Origin: Brevundimonas sp. MYb52
GTDB taxonomy: Bacteria > Pseudomonadota > Alphaproteobacteria > Caulobacterales > Caulobacteraceae
Length of the DNA: 64,000 bases
Direction of reading: 5' to 3'
NCBI RefSeq assembly: GCF_002979535.1
Contig: NZ_PCPB01000001.1
Span: 124,001 to 188,000 of the forward strand
The notes under the pieces were generated by a model, which saw only the letters and a list, made by a program, of their open reading frames with translations, made no database searches and had not been told where the DNA came from. Position numbers and translations under genes: made by a program. This document shows, one piece after another, positions 1 through 9,820 of this stretch (positions are counted from its first letter, which is position 1; each line of letters starts with the position of its first letter).

Positions 1-714
1 GAGCTGCGCTTCTTGGAGCGGCATCGTCGGTTCGGATAGGGCCTGCAGCAGGGAGAAGACGTCCGGCCCGAACAGCGGCACGTGAGCTTGTTTGGCTTCT
101 TGCACAGCGCGCTGAAAGCCCGCCATCCCTGCATTGGAGCGCGATGGAAGTTCGCCGCGGATAGCTTCCCACGGCGAATCGTATAGGCCAAAGCTATAAG
201 TCTCCTGGGCCGCGAGCGATGAGATCGGGCCTAAATGCCTGAGCGTTTCGGGCAGTCGTTCGGCAGCGGCTAGCGACTCGACAACGATAGACAGGTCCGC
301 TGGACCCAGCACCGAGAGCGCATCCGGCTCGAGGGTGGCGGAACTCATCAAGGCACCGATAGTAAACAAGGTGACGAACTGCTCGTCTTGGGGCGGGACA
401 ATGGAGCGGACCAGTGGGCGCTGAGCGTCAAGTGACGGGGCGGTGAGTACAGCCGCGACATAGGCCCAACGATCATCACCTTGGTAGGGCGCTGGTGCCA
501 GGCTTGGGACTTCGCGCCGCCCCATCAAGGTTCCAAACACCGAGGGATGGCGCTGCTCTATGATTCTGTGGGGGCCGCCCGCGAAAATCGCCGACGCCAA
601 TTTCCGACGCAGCTCCAAGCCTTCAGCCAAGCGTCGCGCGAGATTCTCCTCCAGAAGCATCTCACGATCGGAAATGCCAGCCTCTAGCGGGCTTGTGTGG
701 GGAGCAAAGGGCAT
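1..714 (-). CDS. Unknown protein, C-terminal part beyond window
   Basis: An open minus-strand frame runs from an ATG at 714 (next in-frame ATG at 660) to base 1 without a stop, giving at least 238 residues. The product begins MPFAPHTSPLEAGISDREM and has mixed, natural-looking composition with no signal peptide or membrane segment. I recognise no family. It follows the large helicase gene on the same strand after about 290 bases, so the two may form one transcription unit. That suggests, but does not show, a joint function. The 3' end is cut by the window edge. Confidence 0.6.
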   Translation of the reverse strand, partial: MPFAPHTSPLEAGISDREMLLEENLARRLAEGLELRRKLASAIFAGGPHRIIEQRHPSVFGTLMGRREVPSLAPAPYQGDDRWAYVAAVLTAPSLDAQRPLVRSIVPPQDEQFVTLFTIGALMSSATLEPDALSVLGPADLSIVVESLAAAERLPETLRHLGPISSLAAQETYSFGLYDSPWEAIRGELPSRSNAGMAGFQRAVQEAKQAHVPLFGPDVFSLLQALSEPTMPLQEAQL

Positions 715-1007
715 TGAAGTTTTCGTCCGCGGGCGGCGACAGCTTAAGTGTCATTTTCGCGTCACCAGCGACGCTCCGATCAACGCGAATCAACCTTTCT
801 TTTTCGTCTTGTGGTGGAACCATACCGTCTCCAAGGGTTCCCGCAACGGTGATCTTCAATGTGGAAAGTCAGCGTTTTTGGGAAGTGTCGCGTCGCCGCG
901 CGAATGGGTTCCACGTTCATCAATCGCCTTCTAGTTCTGCTTCTCGACGGTGGGCCAACGACCTCTTCTGGTGAGTTTCAGTTTTCGAATTGAAAGCCCC
1001 CCTATCC

Positions 1008-4000
1008 CTATGGAGTGAGTTGTGACGCCAGCTCGCGTGTGTGACCCACGCCCGACCAAGCCCCATACGATCCCACAACGTATAGCCTCTGCTTTGCGCG
1101 TGAGACCGCGACGTTGAGGATGTTTGGGGTTCCCGCAGCCCAGGAACGGGCTCCATTCTGAGAGGCTTTTGGCGCACCCAGGACCAGGATGACGGCCTCG
1201 GCCTCTCGGCCCTGAACCGTGTGAATCGTGCCGACCCTGTCCTTCAGCCAGGTGCCTGGGTCCACGCCGAACCGCGCGAATACCGCCCGCTCGGCTTTCA
1301 GCCGGGTGCGCAGTTCCTGGGCGACGATGCGGAAGGGGGTGATGATGAAGACGTCAGGATTTTGAACGCCCGCCTCGGCGATTTCACGAAGCAGGGCCAC
1401 GACGCGCTCGCCTTCGTCCGGGCTCCATTTCGAGTCTGCGTCACCGTCGACGTTGTGCCACTTGGAAGCCCCGAGAATGTCGCCGATAGTGCTTGCCTTG
1501 GGACCGGGCGCGTGGACCATCTGCCCGTCGTAGGCGATGCGGTTGGATATGCCGAACATCGGTTCCTGGCAGCGTCTGTGGACGAGGAGCGGGATGCCGA
1601 CCTGACGGGGCCCTTGGTCTGACTTGAAAGCCGCTTGGAACGGCGAAACCCGATCAGCCAAGGTCTGGCTGGAGGCTTCGGGCGCCGCCCAGGCCTTCCT
1701 GTCGATTTTGAAAAAGTTGGTGATTTCGACGTTCAGCCGTTCGGGCAGGGCGACCACCGGCGGAATTTGAAGCGGATCTCCGACGATGACGGAGCGCCGG
1801 GCGCGCATGACGGCGCCGACCGCGGCTTGCGGAAGGGCCTGACCGGCCTCGTCAATTAGCAGCCAGCCGATGCTCTCTGGCGGCAAATCGCCCAGCATCT
1901 TTTCCACCGAAGCGAAGGTCGTCGACAGCACCGGCGTGACCATGAAGAGGGTCGACCAGAGATCGCCGAGTAGCGCGCGCTTTGCTGGGTCTTGTGGGGA
2001 GCCACCCTTAAAGACGTCCATGAGGATCGACAGGTTATGCAGCACCTTCTGCGCTGAAACGTCGATGAAGGCCTTGTGAACGGCCATGGCTGCGATGAAG
2101 AGGTCTTCGCGCTTGGTTTGAAGGCTGTCAGGTAGCCACGGCGACGCCAGGTTTGAAGCCTCGTGCCCGGCCGCGAAAAACGCCTCATCGACGATGCGCT
2201 TGCCGAGCGCCGGACGATAGACGTCGAGTTGTGCGCCGAGCTGGAAGACCCTGTTCTGCGGTTCGATGAGCGCTCGATCCGCACGAGCGATCTCCAGATT
2301 CAGTGCTTCAACTCGCTGAACGCAGTCGGCGAGGGTGGTTTCCGCCTGCAAACATTTGATGTCCGCAATCCTGGTCGCTTCAGCCAGCGGTAGGTTTTCC
2401 CGTGTCCATGCCTGCCTCGCCTCCCGACGGAATAGCCAGGCGATAAGGCCAGGGCGGCGCTTGCGGTGGCGTTTGACGGCGTCCTGAGCCTGTTTGGCTT
2501 CAAGGCGGACCACCTCAAGGTCTGCATTGTGGAGGGCGCTGTCGGCCTGCGCTTGTTGCAGACGGGCGATGAGGACGGCGCGTGCCGCCAGCGCTTCCGA
2601 GACCGCCGCCTTGGCGCGGCTCAGCTGAAGCGCCAACTGCCGCACGGCCTCAAGGGCGGAGAGCTCATCTTGGATTTCGAGGTGGAGGGTCGTCAGCCTT
2701 TGCCGCGCGCGATACCAGTTTGCCGCAGCAGCCTGGGGGGAGGCAGGAGGCGTTTCGTTAATGACCACCGAAGGGGTTTTACGGTCGATCACCTTGTCGG
2801 TGACGGGGTCCTTGATCTCGCGAACGACCGCATCGCCTTTGGCCGCTTTGAGATAGATGCGGAAGCCTTGGTCGTCATCCCACCAGAAGGATTTTGAGAA
2901 GGCGGCGCGGTTCTTAGCATTGCCGAGGACCGCCGCGATAATGCCCCAGGTTTCCAGGGCATCCGTCGTTGCGGGCGTATTGGGCTCGCCAGCTTCCTCC
3001 GACTCGTCAGCGTCCGACGGCCGGTAAACGAAATCGCTGATGGATTTGAAATAGGCGAGCTCCGTCGGGCGCCCGATGGCCTTGATGGCTGGCAGTTCGC
3101 GGCTGACGTTTTCGACGGCCTTGTTGTTGCTTGAGGCGACGATGACCTCGTGTCCCCTTAGGGTCGGATCGAGTTTGTAGAGATGGAGGGCGTGAGGACC
3201 ACCGAACGACCATCTTTCTCCGGAAGGGCGGAACGCCTCTTTGGGGTCGTCAAATTCCGCCATTGCGAGCGCACGATCCAGGACGGCGGCCGCGACAACG
3301 TCTCTCAGAAGCGTGGTCTTGCCTGTCCCGGGGGGACCGTTGACAGCGATCACGCCAGAGCTGTTTGCAAGCTCCGATCGCGCGAGGTTCACAGCCGCTT
3401 GCTGTAGAAGGACAAGTGGGTGTCCTCCGGGACTGGGCCAGCGTGCCGCGGGGGTCCTTGCCGGCGCCACCGCATGCTCGACCGCGACCTGGTCGTTCAA
3501 GAGGTCAAAGGATCGTTCCGGACGTTCGACGCCCAGATATTGGCGCAGACCGCGGGGCGCAGTCTGTTTGCGGCAGTGCACTGCCGCAAGGGCCAGGTCG
3601 CCCATGTAGAAGGAGTTCAGCAATGAGGCTTCGGGCGGGTTCTTGGCCTTGTAGTAATGGAAGACCCGCAGTGCGAACGTCGGCGCTTCCGCCAGGTGGT
3701 TCGGAAGGTCGAACGTCTCCAACAGACAGGCGTAAGCACGGCTGAGCGTAGCGCGATCAAGGGGGAGCCTTGCGTCAACGTCGTCAGTCCGACGAAGGAT
3801 GTCGTCGAGCGCTTGAATCACCTTGGGTTCGATGCTGGGCCAGCCGCCCAAGGCCTCCAGCTTCTGCTTGAGGGCTAGGGGGAGCGCCCAGGCGAAGCTC
3901 GAGACTGCGATGCCGTTGTCCTCAACCAGCAGGCCGTTGCGATCCACGAGAATGGCGGCGATCGCCGCCTTGTCCTTCGTTCGGCTCGGGAGCTCATCAT

Positions 4001-4613
4001 CGGCGCCGAAAGCTTTGACGAGATCCGCCGTCGCTGGCCCCATGGGGATCGCCCCCAGGATGATCTGATAATAGAGTTGGTAGTTCTTGCGGGAGGTTTC
4101 GCCGCGCTCCCAGGGGAGGTCGCCCTTACCTAGCTCCGCAACGCTTCCGTGCTGGCCGATCGTGAGATCGTTAGGTCGTTTGTAGGTCTGAGGTGAAAGC
4201 GCCTCGAGCGCCGTCCAAGCGGCGAGAATACCGGCGGACGTGTTTGGTTCTGTCGGTCGTTCCGCGACGAAGACTTCGTCGGTATCCGCTGTCGCTAAGC
4301 TCGCCGTGGGCGTGGCGCGCGCCTGTTCGGGGGCGGTAGCGGTAGAGGGGCGCTGGGCCGGCTTGCGTGCAATGGGCTGGATCTTTGCTGCAGTCGACTT
4401 CGGCGTCGCCGTCTTCGACGTCGAGGAAGGCTCCTTGCGTACGTGTCCCTGGGTGCGGCTGCGTAGTTCTGCGGCCCGCTTCGTCTCGCGGAAGCTTAGT
4501 TCATGTTCGAGGCGCTCCATCACGCTCGAGTCCTGCGTCGCTTGAGCGAACAGGTCCTCGAGCTGAACGATGCTGTGCTGGATGTAGGGACGCTTAGAAG
4601 GCAAGGAAAACAC
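1008..4613 (-). CDS. Large superfamily 1 (Upf1-like, AAA_11/AAA_12) helicase
   Basis: This 1201-residue protein has all the main SF1 helicase motifs. Walker A (GPPGTGKTTLL) is near residue 425, Walker B (LLIDEAGQALP) near 920, GDPLQIPPVV just after it, and the motif V/VI region (TIHTVQGREAE, then NVAVSRAKQRLYVVGS) near 1140-1185. A coiled-coil-like, Gln/Ala/Leu-rich stretch of several hundred residues separates motif I from motif II. The N-terminal 400 residues contain a Pro/Ala/Thr-rich linker (about 40-130) and an unrecognised domain. Such long COG1112-type helicases are known from RNA/DNA metabolism and also from several anti-phage systems; the role here is not shown. The only same-strand neighbour downstream is the unknown partial gene. 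Confidence 0.88.
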   Translation of the reverse strand: MFSLPSKRPYIQHSIVQLEDLFAQATQDSSVMERLEHELSFRETKRAAELRSRTQGHVRKEPSSTSKTATPKSTAAKIQPIARKPAQRPSTATAPEQARATPTASLATADTDEVFVAERPTEPNTSAGILAAWTALEALSPQTYKRPNDLTIGQHGSVAELGKGDLPWERGETSRKNYQLYYQIILGAIPMGPATADLVKAFGADDELPSRTKDKAAIAAILVDRNGLLVEDNGIAVSSFAWALPLALKQKLEALGGWPSIEPKVIQALDDILRRTDDVDARLPLDRATLSRAYACLLETFDLPNHLAEAPTFALRVFHYYKAKNPPEASLLNSFYMGDLALAAVHCRKQTAPRGLRQYLGVERPERSFDLLNDQVAVEHAVAPARTPAARWPSPGGHPLVLLQQAAVNLARSELANSSGVIAVNGPPGTGKTTLLRDVVAAAVLDRALAMAEFDDPKEAFRPSGERWSFGGPHALHLYKLDPTLRGHEVIVASSNNKAVENVSRELPAIKAIGRPTELAYFKSISDFVYRPSDADESEEAGEPNTPATTDALETWGIIAAVLGNAKNRAAFSKSFWWDDDQGFRIYLKAAKGDAVVREIKDPVTDKVIDRKTPSVVINETPPASPQAAAANWYRARQRLTTLHLEIQDELSALEAVRQLALQLSRAKAAVSEALAARAVLIARLQQAQADSALHNADLEVVRLEAKQAQDAVKRHRKRRPGLIAWLFRREARQAWTRENLPLAEATRIADIKCLQAETTLADCVQRVEALNLEIARADRALIEPQNRVFQLGAQLDVYRPALGKRIVDEAFFAAGHEASNLASPWLPDSLQTKREDLFIAAMAVHKAFIDVSAQKVLHNLSILMDVFKGGSPQDPAKRALLGDLWSTLFMVTPVLSTTFASVEKMLGDLPPESIGWLLIDEAGQALPQAAVGAVMRARRSVIVGDPLQIPPVVALPERLNVEITNFFKIDRKAWAAPEASSQTLADRVSPFQAAFKSDQGPRQVGIPLLVHRRCQEPMFGISNRIAYDGQMVHAPGPKASTIGDILGASKWHNVDGDADSKWSPDEGERVVALLREIAEAGVQNPDVFIITPFRIVAQELRTRLKAERAVFARFGVDPGTWLKDRVGTIHTVQGREAEAVILVLGAPKASQNGARSWAAGTPNILNVAVSRAKQRLYVVGSYGAWSGVGHTRELASQLTP

Positions 4614-4823
4614 CTGTCGTGATCGGCATACTGGCGTGATTAGAACAAATCGCTGGCACGCTTGGGACGTGCCGCTTCGCGACGCCCGAGGCTAGGGCGG
4701 CGTGGTGAAACTGCACATTTCGCGTGATGAAAGTGGCGCCGGCAGCGATGAATGCGGCCAGGTCGAACATACGCCAGAGCGGCGTTTTCCGCCGTGGATC
4801 TCGGGGTCCAATGACCTTCATCG

Positions 4824-6098
4824 TCAATCCACCGCCAGCAGCAGCTCGATACGGCCTTGATAGAGTGCTGACAGGGCGGCTGGATCTGCGAGATCGTTTC
4901 GCGCCGAGAGGAAGGCGCGCTGGGAGGCGCGCAGGGCTTGGCGGTCCCGGCTCAGGGCCGAGGCGCGTGTGTAGGCCATCGCCAACATCCGATCCTGGAT
5001 CGCCAGCGCCGGCAGGGTGCAGACGCTTTGCTCGCCTGCCGTGCGCGCTGCTCCACACTCGAAGGAGGGACCGGCGGCGTTCAGAGGCGCAATATAGGCG
5101 GGTGAGGCGTAGCCGTTCTTGCCGAGGAACCACTGAAGGGCCTCGGGATAGGTCGCAAAGGTCAGCTCGGCTTCGGGCGGGCAGGCGTCTTTCGTTCGGA
5201 TCCGGCAGGCCTTGGGGAGATCCCAGTCTGACGCCTGATCATAGGCCCCGAGCATGACAGCCCAGGCCGCGTCGAGCTGGCCGAGCCTTGCCGCTGTCGC
5301 GACGAAGGCTGCGCAGGCGCCGTTCGACCCTGCCAGGCAATCAGGCCGTACCTCATCCAGATAGGCGGCGTAGGTCGGGCGGAACGCGCGTTCGGACGAG
5401 AGGGTTGTGATCTTGCCCTGATGGACCTGCTTGATGACGGGCGGCGCTGCGCTCTCGGCGTAGGAGGCGAAGGCGTAGAGGAAGGCTTGGTCGACGAAGA
5501 CCATCTCCTTGCGGCCGTCGTTGTCGAGGTCCTTGGGCGTCGCCGGAACGTCTCCGTCCCATGACCCCAGCTCCGAGCGGTTCCAGCGGCCGTCCCGGCG
5601 CTCAAACACCGTCACCTGTGTGCAGCAATGGGCGCCGCCGCTGTAGTCGGCGACGATCAACTGACGTGTGGGATCTGCGGCGTCCATCTGGACCACCATG
5701 AAGGTCAGGTTGGCCCAGCTGGAGGCTGAGGTCTGGTGGTCGAGAGCCGCGCCGTCCGGCGCGACGATCTTGAGCTGCGCCGCAGGGAGACCTTCTCTGT
5801 CGACCATCGGCGATACGCTCAGGCTGTAGCCGCCCACGCGGAAGGTCTGAGCGAGGTCGTCGCCCTTCCACTCTATCCACTGCCCTTCGATATTCGTGTC
5901 GGGCAGAGGTGAGGCTGTCGGGGCTGCGGCGGTGGACGGCGACGACAGGCCGCGTGAGCGGGTGTTCTCGCCGCCGATGGCCACGGCGACCACGACGCCG
6001 AGCACGGCCAGACCAAGAAGCCACGGCCATGACGGGCGCTTTTCCCCTGTTAAAGGCGAACCGGGGGGCGGGGAGGACGGCCTCTGACCTAGGTCCAC
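4824..6098 (-). CDS. Membrane-anchored protein with C-terminal LprI-like domain, Hxs-linked
   Basis: This 424-residue protein has a Pro-rich cytoplasmic start, one membrane segment (about residues 25-42, WPWLLGLAVLGVVVAVAIGG), and a long extracytoplasmic part. The middle contains YSGGAHCC and a DLDNDGRKEMVFVDQ motif typical of VCBS/FG-GAP-like repeats. The C-terminus (from FECGAARTAGEQSVC) resembles the LprI/DUF1311 lysozyme-inhibitor-like domain with paired cysteines. It starts with GTG at 6098, overlapping the stop of hxsA by ten bases, so it is the fourth gene of the hxs operon. The domain calls are from motif recognition. A role in envelope binding together with HxsA is inference. Confidence 0.8.
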   Translation of the reverse strand: MDLGQRPSSPPPGSPLTGEKRPSWPWLLGLAVLGVVVAVAIGGENTRSRGLSSPSTAAAPTASPLPDTNIEGQWIEWKGDDLAQTFRVGGYSLSVSPMVDREGLPAAQLKIVAPDGAALDHQTSASSWANLTFMVVQMDAADPTRQLIVADYSGGAHCCTQVTVFERRDGRWNRSELGSWDGDVPATPKDLDNDGRKEMVFVDQAFLYAFASYAESAAPPVIKQVHQGKITTLSSERAFRPTYAAYLDEVRPDCLAGSNGACAAFVATAARLGQLDAAWAVMLGAYDQASDWDLPKACRIRTKDACPPEAELTFATYPEALQWFLGKNGYASPAYIAPLNAAGPSFECGAARTAGEQSVCTLPALAIQDRMLAMAYTRASALSRDRQALRASQRAFLSARNDLADPAALSALYQGRIELLLAVD

Positions 6099-7102
6099 GA
6101 GATGCGCACCTCAATCGCCTGGCCCACGAAGGCGGCGTACGGCCCGTCGACCCGCATGCGGTAGAGGGCGGCGGCGCGCACAGCGGCCTGGCCGTAGCGG
6201 CGGCCCGGCGGGGTTTCCGATTCGGCGAAGCAGGCGAAGAGGGTTCCGTCTTCCGCCACCATGCACCGAATGACGGCGCTGCCGAGCGGGTAGCGGGATG
6301 CGCCGGAGGGCCGCAGACGATCCAGATCAGCGGCGGTCGGTTGATCGAGCCAGACGGGCTCGGTCGGCACGGGTGCGATCGCTGCCGGAGCCGCAGGAGC
6401 GACCGGCGGGGCCGCCGCGGGGGCGGAGGCCGCTCCGAGGGAGGGCGTAGCCACGGTGACGCCCAGGCCGTCGAGCGTTGCAAGGTCGAGATAGCCGGAC
6501 TGGGGAAGGCCGCTGGCGGCCTGATACTGCCTCAGCGCCGTCCGGGTCTTGTCGCCAAGGAGACCGTCGAGCCCGCCTGGATCATAGCCGCGAACCGTCA
6601 GGGCCGTTTGAACCCGACGCACCACCTGACGGATTTCGGACTGGCTGAAGGCGCGGCCGTTGATGCGGTCGCTGGGCGTGGAGGTTCCGCTCGACACGAA
6701 GGGCGTCGTGGTCGGCGTCGAATAGGTCGTGGCCGGAGGGCTGTAGAGCGGGGCGACGGCGCGCGGCGTCGTGGTGCGTGGGGCGGGCGTGCTGCGCGGG
6801 GCGGGCGTGCGCGGCGGGGTGTAGACCGGCGGCGTGTAGCGGGGCGCGCTATAGCCGCCGCTGCCTGAATAGTGGGACCGGTGCGAGCTATGACTGCGGT
6901 GGCTGCTGTGGCTGCGGTGCTGCGCCAGTTGGAGCAGGCGTTTGGCCTGGGCGGGATCGCGCCAATAGGTGACGCTGCGCTGCACCTCGGGCTTGTCGGC
7001 CACGGCCTTGGCGTCGGCCTGCGGAGCTGCCATCGCCGGTTGCTGGGCGACGAAGGGGCTTGCGACGCCGAGGAGAAGGGTCAGGCGGTCACGCCAGTTC
7101 AT
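6089..7102 (-). CDS. hxsA: His-Xaa-Ser repeat protein HxsA, secreted, with peptidoglycan-binding domain
   Basis: The ATG at 7102 gives a 337-residue protein with a clear Sec signal (residues 1-25, ending AMA) and the defining repeat at residues 62-79: six consecutive His-Xaa-Ser triplets. A Pro/Thr-rich spacer follows. Next come a PG_binding_1-like domain (VQTALTVRGYDPGGLDGLLGDKT onward) and a C-terminal TonB-C-like region (VAEDGTLFACF, RYGQAAVRAA). An open frame reaches further upstream to 7255, but that part overlaps hxsC and lacks the signal peptide context. HxsA is the presumed substrate of the two radical SAM enzymes encoded just upstream; it overlaps the end of hxsC by 14 bases. The chemical modification of HxsA homologues is not something I can state as established. 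Confidence 0.87.
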   Translation of the reverse strand: MNWRDRLTLLLGVASPFVAQQPAMAAPQADAKAVADKPEVQRSVTYWRDPAQAKRLLQLAQHRSHSSHRSHSSHRSHYSGSGGYSAPRYTPPVYTPPRTPAPRSTPAPRTTTPRAVAPLYSPPATTYSTPTTTPFVSSGTSTPSDRINGRAFSQSEIRQVVRRVQTALTVRGYDPGGLDGLLGDKTRTALRQYQAASGLPQSGYLDLATLDGLGVTVATPSLGAASAPAAAPPVAPAAPAAIAPVPTEPVWLDQPTAADLDRLRPSGASRYPLGSAVIRCMVAEDGTLFACFAESETPPGRRYGQAAVRAAALYRMRVDGPYAAFVGQAIEVRISWT

Positions 7103-8249
7103 GAAGCGTCTCCGGAGCTGGAATGGGTTTGATGGCGCGGCTCCGCCAGGTCGGCCCGGCCGAAGCGAAGAAGCCGGCGCAGTCCGCAGCCACAGTGCAG
7201 CCCTCGCATTCGGGCGCGAAGGCGTTCTTCCAGTCCGAGATGGACTGGCGCGCAAACGGCCTCAGGGACAGAGGGAGGATGCAGAGCGGCAGATTGTAGA
7301 GGGAGGTGGTCAGGCCGCGATTGGCGAGATGGAAGACCGCCTCGCGCAGCGGAGCGACATAGTCGATCGGATCGATCCAGAGGCGGTAGCGGTTGCTCTT
7401 GGCGAAGCCCATGGGCTCTAGGCCCATGAGGGCGACGTGTTCGACGAAGGGCAGCCGACGGTAGAGGAAGGAGGCGAGCTGGGGCAGGCGGTCCACGGTC
7501 ATGCGGTGCAGCACCACGCGGATCTCGACCCGGGCGCCCAGCCGGCCCAGTTCGAAGAGGCCTTGCAGCGTCTCCTCAAAGGCGCCGGGCGCATCGACGA
7601 CGAGGTCGTGGTCGGCGGCGACGTCGCCGTAGAGCGGCACGGCCCAGACGACCTTGTTCTGATGTCGCTGAACCAGGCTCTCGGCCAGAGCGCGCGAGGC
7701 GAACAGGCGGCCGTTGGTCAGAATGTGGAGACCGGTGTCCGGCAGGTGCAGCGCGCAGGCGTCGATCAGTCGGCCGAGATCCTTGCCCAGCAGGGTGGGC
7801 TCGCCGCCGCTGACGCCGAGCTGGACCTCTTCGCGGTCGATCAGAGGGATCAGTCGGAGAAGCTCATCCGTCCGCCAGCTGTCGTCCTCGTCGCGCGGCG
7901 GTTGCGAACACATCAGGCAGCGGCTGTTGCAGCGCTCGGTGACGAAGAGGGTGTTGGCGCCGGAGCCGCGCCTATAGAGGACCGAGACCTGGGTGGAGTC
8001 GGGCCTGAGCCGCACCACGTCGCCGGGCTGGACGACGTGAGGATTGCGCAGTCCCGAAAGGGAAATGCGGGCCTCAGGATAGGCTTCTTGGCCTACTGAT
8101 CCGGCGAAGGCGTCGCCCTGCGCTTCCCATAGCAGGATGTCAGCAGGCGCGAGGTGAGAGGCAAGGGCCTCCTCAGCTGTCAGCACCTTCAGGATTTCGA
8201 CGTCCTGAACGCCATGGATGCGGGCGTGGGTGTGAAGCGGAAGGCTCAT
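7089..8249 (-). CDS. hxsC: Radical SAM protein HxsC of the His-Xaa-Ser system
   Basis: This 386-residue protein carries the radical SAM cluster motif CxxxCxxC at Cys107, Cys111 and Cys114, in the sequence CNSRCLMCSQPPRDED, which is characteristic of the HxsC family. A GGEPT motif follows at about residue 150, and a short cysteine cluster (CEGC...C) lies near the C-terminus. It binds a 4Fe-4S cluster and uses S-adenosylmethionine. Its start (8249) overlaps the hxsB stop in an ATGA, and its end overlaps hxsA, so translation of the three is probably coupled. The likely role is modification of HxsA jointly with HxsB. Confidence 0.9.
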   Translation of the reverse strand: MSLPLHTHARIHGVQDVEILKVLTAEEALASHLAPADILLWEAQGDAFAGSVGQEAYPEARISLSGLRNPHVVQPGDVVRLRPDSTQVSVLYRRGSGANTLFVTERCNSRCLMCSQPPRDEDDSWRTDELLRLIPLIDREEVQLGVSGGEPTLLGKDLGRLIDACALHLPDTGLHILTNGRLFASRALAESLVQRHQNKVVWAVPLYGDVAADHDLVVDAPGAFEETLQGLFELGRLGARVEIRVVLHRMTVDRLPQLASFLYRRLPFVEHVALMGLEPMGFAKSNRYRLWIDPIDYVAPLREAVFHLANRGLTTSLYNLPLCILPLSLRPFARQSISDWKNAFAPECEGCTVAADCAGFFASAGPTWRSRAIKPIPAPETLHELA

Positions 8250-9691
8250 CGATCGACATGTCCTGGCGCTAGGATGTCGCTGCGCGGCCTGCCCATGGCC
8301 CAGGCCAGGAAGGTCGTCAGAGTGGAGGCGTCGGCGTCCGCCAGCCGGTTGAACAGCAGGGTGAACAGGCTCTTGTGCTTGAAGCAGAACTCACTGGTCG
8401 AGCGATCGCCGATTGGATCGCCCTGGGCGGCGGCGTGATACACGGGATCGGCTCCGCAGAAGGGCACGAAGGCGCACGTGTCGCACCCAGGCAGGGTCTC
8501 CGCCACCGAGCCCGTCGCCAGCCAGCGCATGGCGGGCGAAGACATCAGCGTATCGAGCGAGTCCGTCACTCGGCCCATGGCGAAGCGATCATCGCCAGTG
8601 CGCGCGGCCATACGGGCTTCGTCCGCCGGATAGACCTGACCGTCGTAGTCATAGACCAGGACGCCCAGACCGGCGCCGGCAGGGGACCTCAGGTCCATGT
8701 AGCCCGAATGGAAGGGGGTCAGCATGTGGCGCAGGAGGATGGCCGTATAGGTCTCTTCGAACGGCTCGCCCGATGCGTTGAGTTCGAGGATGTAGTCGAG
8801 CGCCGCCTCATAGAAGGCGAGGAACTCGCTCATCTCATAGCCGATGGCGCGCCGGGTCTTCAGCGCGAAGCCGTAGGGGCTGATGGGGCGCAGGAAGATC
8901 GAGGGGAAGCCGAGGTCGCGATAGTGATCGACCAGCCGCTTGGGGTCGGACAAGGCGCGCCGCGTCAGGGTGGGAAGGGCGCTGACGGCGTCGTTGCCCA
9001 AGACGGCCCGCGCCCGCGCCAGGGCGTGAAGGGTGCGGGCCCAGCTGTCGCGGCCGGGGTTGGGGCGGTTGGCGTCGTGCCACTCCGCAGGACCGTCGAT
9101 CGAGGTCGAGAGACGGATTTCATGGTCGCGGCAATAGGCGAGGTCGTCGTCCGAGAGATGGTGCAGGGTCGAGACCATGGCGAAGCTGAGCTTGCGGTCA
9201 TGGGTCTCGTTGAGTGCTTCGGCGCGCTCGACGATGGCGCGAACCAGGTCGAATCGGAGCGCAGGTTCGCCGCCCTGGAACTCGATGGTGAGCGCCGGCG
9301 CCGGCGCCTCGAAGACCCGATCAAGAGCGGCATAGGCGTCGTCGAGGCTCATATCGAAGCCGGCCGCGTCCACCGCCGCGCGCGACACCTGACAATACTG
9401 GCAGCTGTGATCGCAGCGCAGCGTCACCACGAAGATGTGGAGGGACGGACCGTCTAGGGCGAAGGATTTCCGTGTGGCGTGGGCGGCGCTTTCCAGATCG
9501 CTCCAATGCTCGCGAGGCGTGTCATTGAGCAGGACGCGCGCCTCGAGGTCCGCGTGGCGGGGATGTCCGAGAAGGAGGGCGTCAGCCGTCAGGGCGTCGT
9601 GCTCGGCACTGGACAGCACGGCGTAGTCGCCGAAATCATTGGTGACGAGCACCCGACGCCTTTCAGCGTCCAGTTGTATCGAGCGTCGCAT
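8246..9691 (-). CDS. hxsB: Radical SAM/SPASM-type protein HxsB of the His-Xaa-Ser system
   Basis: This 481-residue protein has CxxxCxxC at Cys93, Cys97 and Cys100 (CDHSCQYC), FQGGEPALR near residue 140, and a C-terminal cysteine-rich segment (LPGCDTCAFVPFCGADP) that may bind a second cluster. The N-terminal 90 residues look like the leader- or substrate-recognition part seen in this family. It is the first gene of the hxsB-hxsC-hxsA-orf operon. No HxsD-like gene was found beside it. A perfect LexA box lies about 130 bases upstream, in the divergent region shared with the 9909 operon, so SOS control of hxs is possible but not shown. Confidence 0.88.
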   Translation of the reverse strand: MRRSIQLDAERRRVLVTNDFGDYAVLSSAEHDALTADALLLGHPRHADLEARVLLNDTPREHWSDLESAAHATRKSFALDGPSLHIFVVTLRCDHSCQYCQVSRAAVDAAGFDMSLDDAYAALDRVFEAPAPALTIEFQGGEPALRFDLVRAIVERAEALNETHDRKLSFAMVSTLHHLSDDDLAYCRDHEIRLSTSIDGPAEWHDANRPNPGRDSWARTLHALARARAVLGNDAVSALPTLTRRALSDPKRLVDHYRDLGFPSIFLRPISPYGFALKTRRAIGYEMSEFLAFYEAALDYILELNASGEPFEETYTAILLRHMLTPFHSGYMDLRSPAGAGLGVLVYDYDGQVYPADEARMAARTGDDRFAMGRVTDSLDTLMSSPAMRWLATGSVAETLPGCDTCAFVPFCGADPVYHAAAQGDPIGDRSTSEFCFKHKSLFTLLFNRLADADASTLTTFLAWAMGRPRSDILAPGHVDR

Positions 9692-9820
9692 AGAGCCCCC
9701 TCTCGCCCTGGTCGGTCATGCCGCTGATCCGACTGATTTGCAACGAGAGATCGTCGTTCGATCGCGCTGGGACGTGGACAGCAGCGGGCGCTCCCTCCGC
9801 TCGGCTTCTTCACAGACTTG

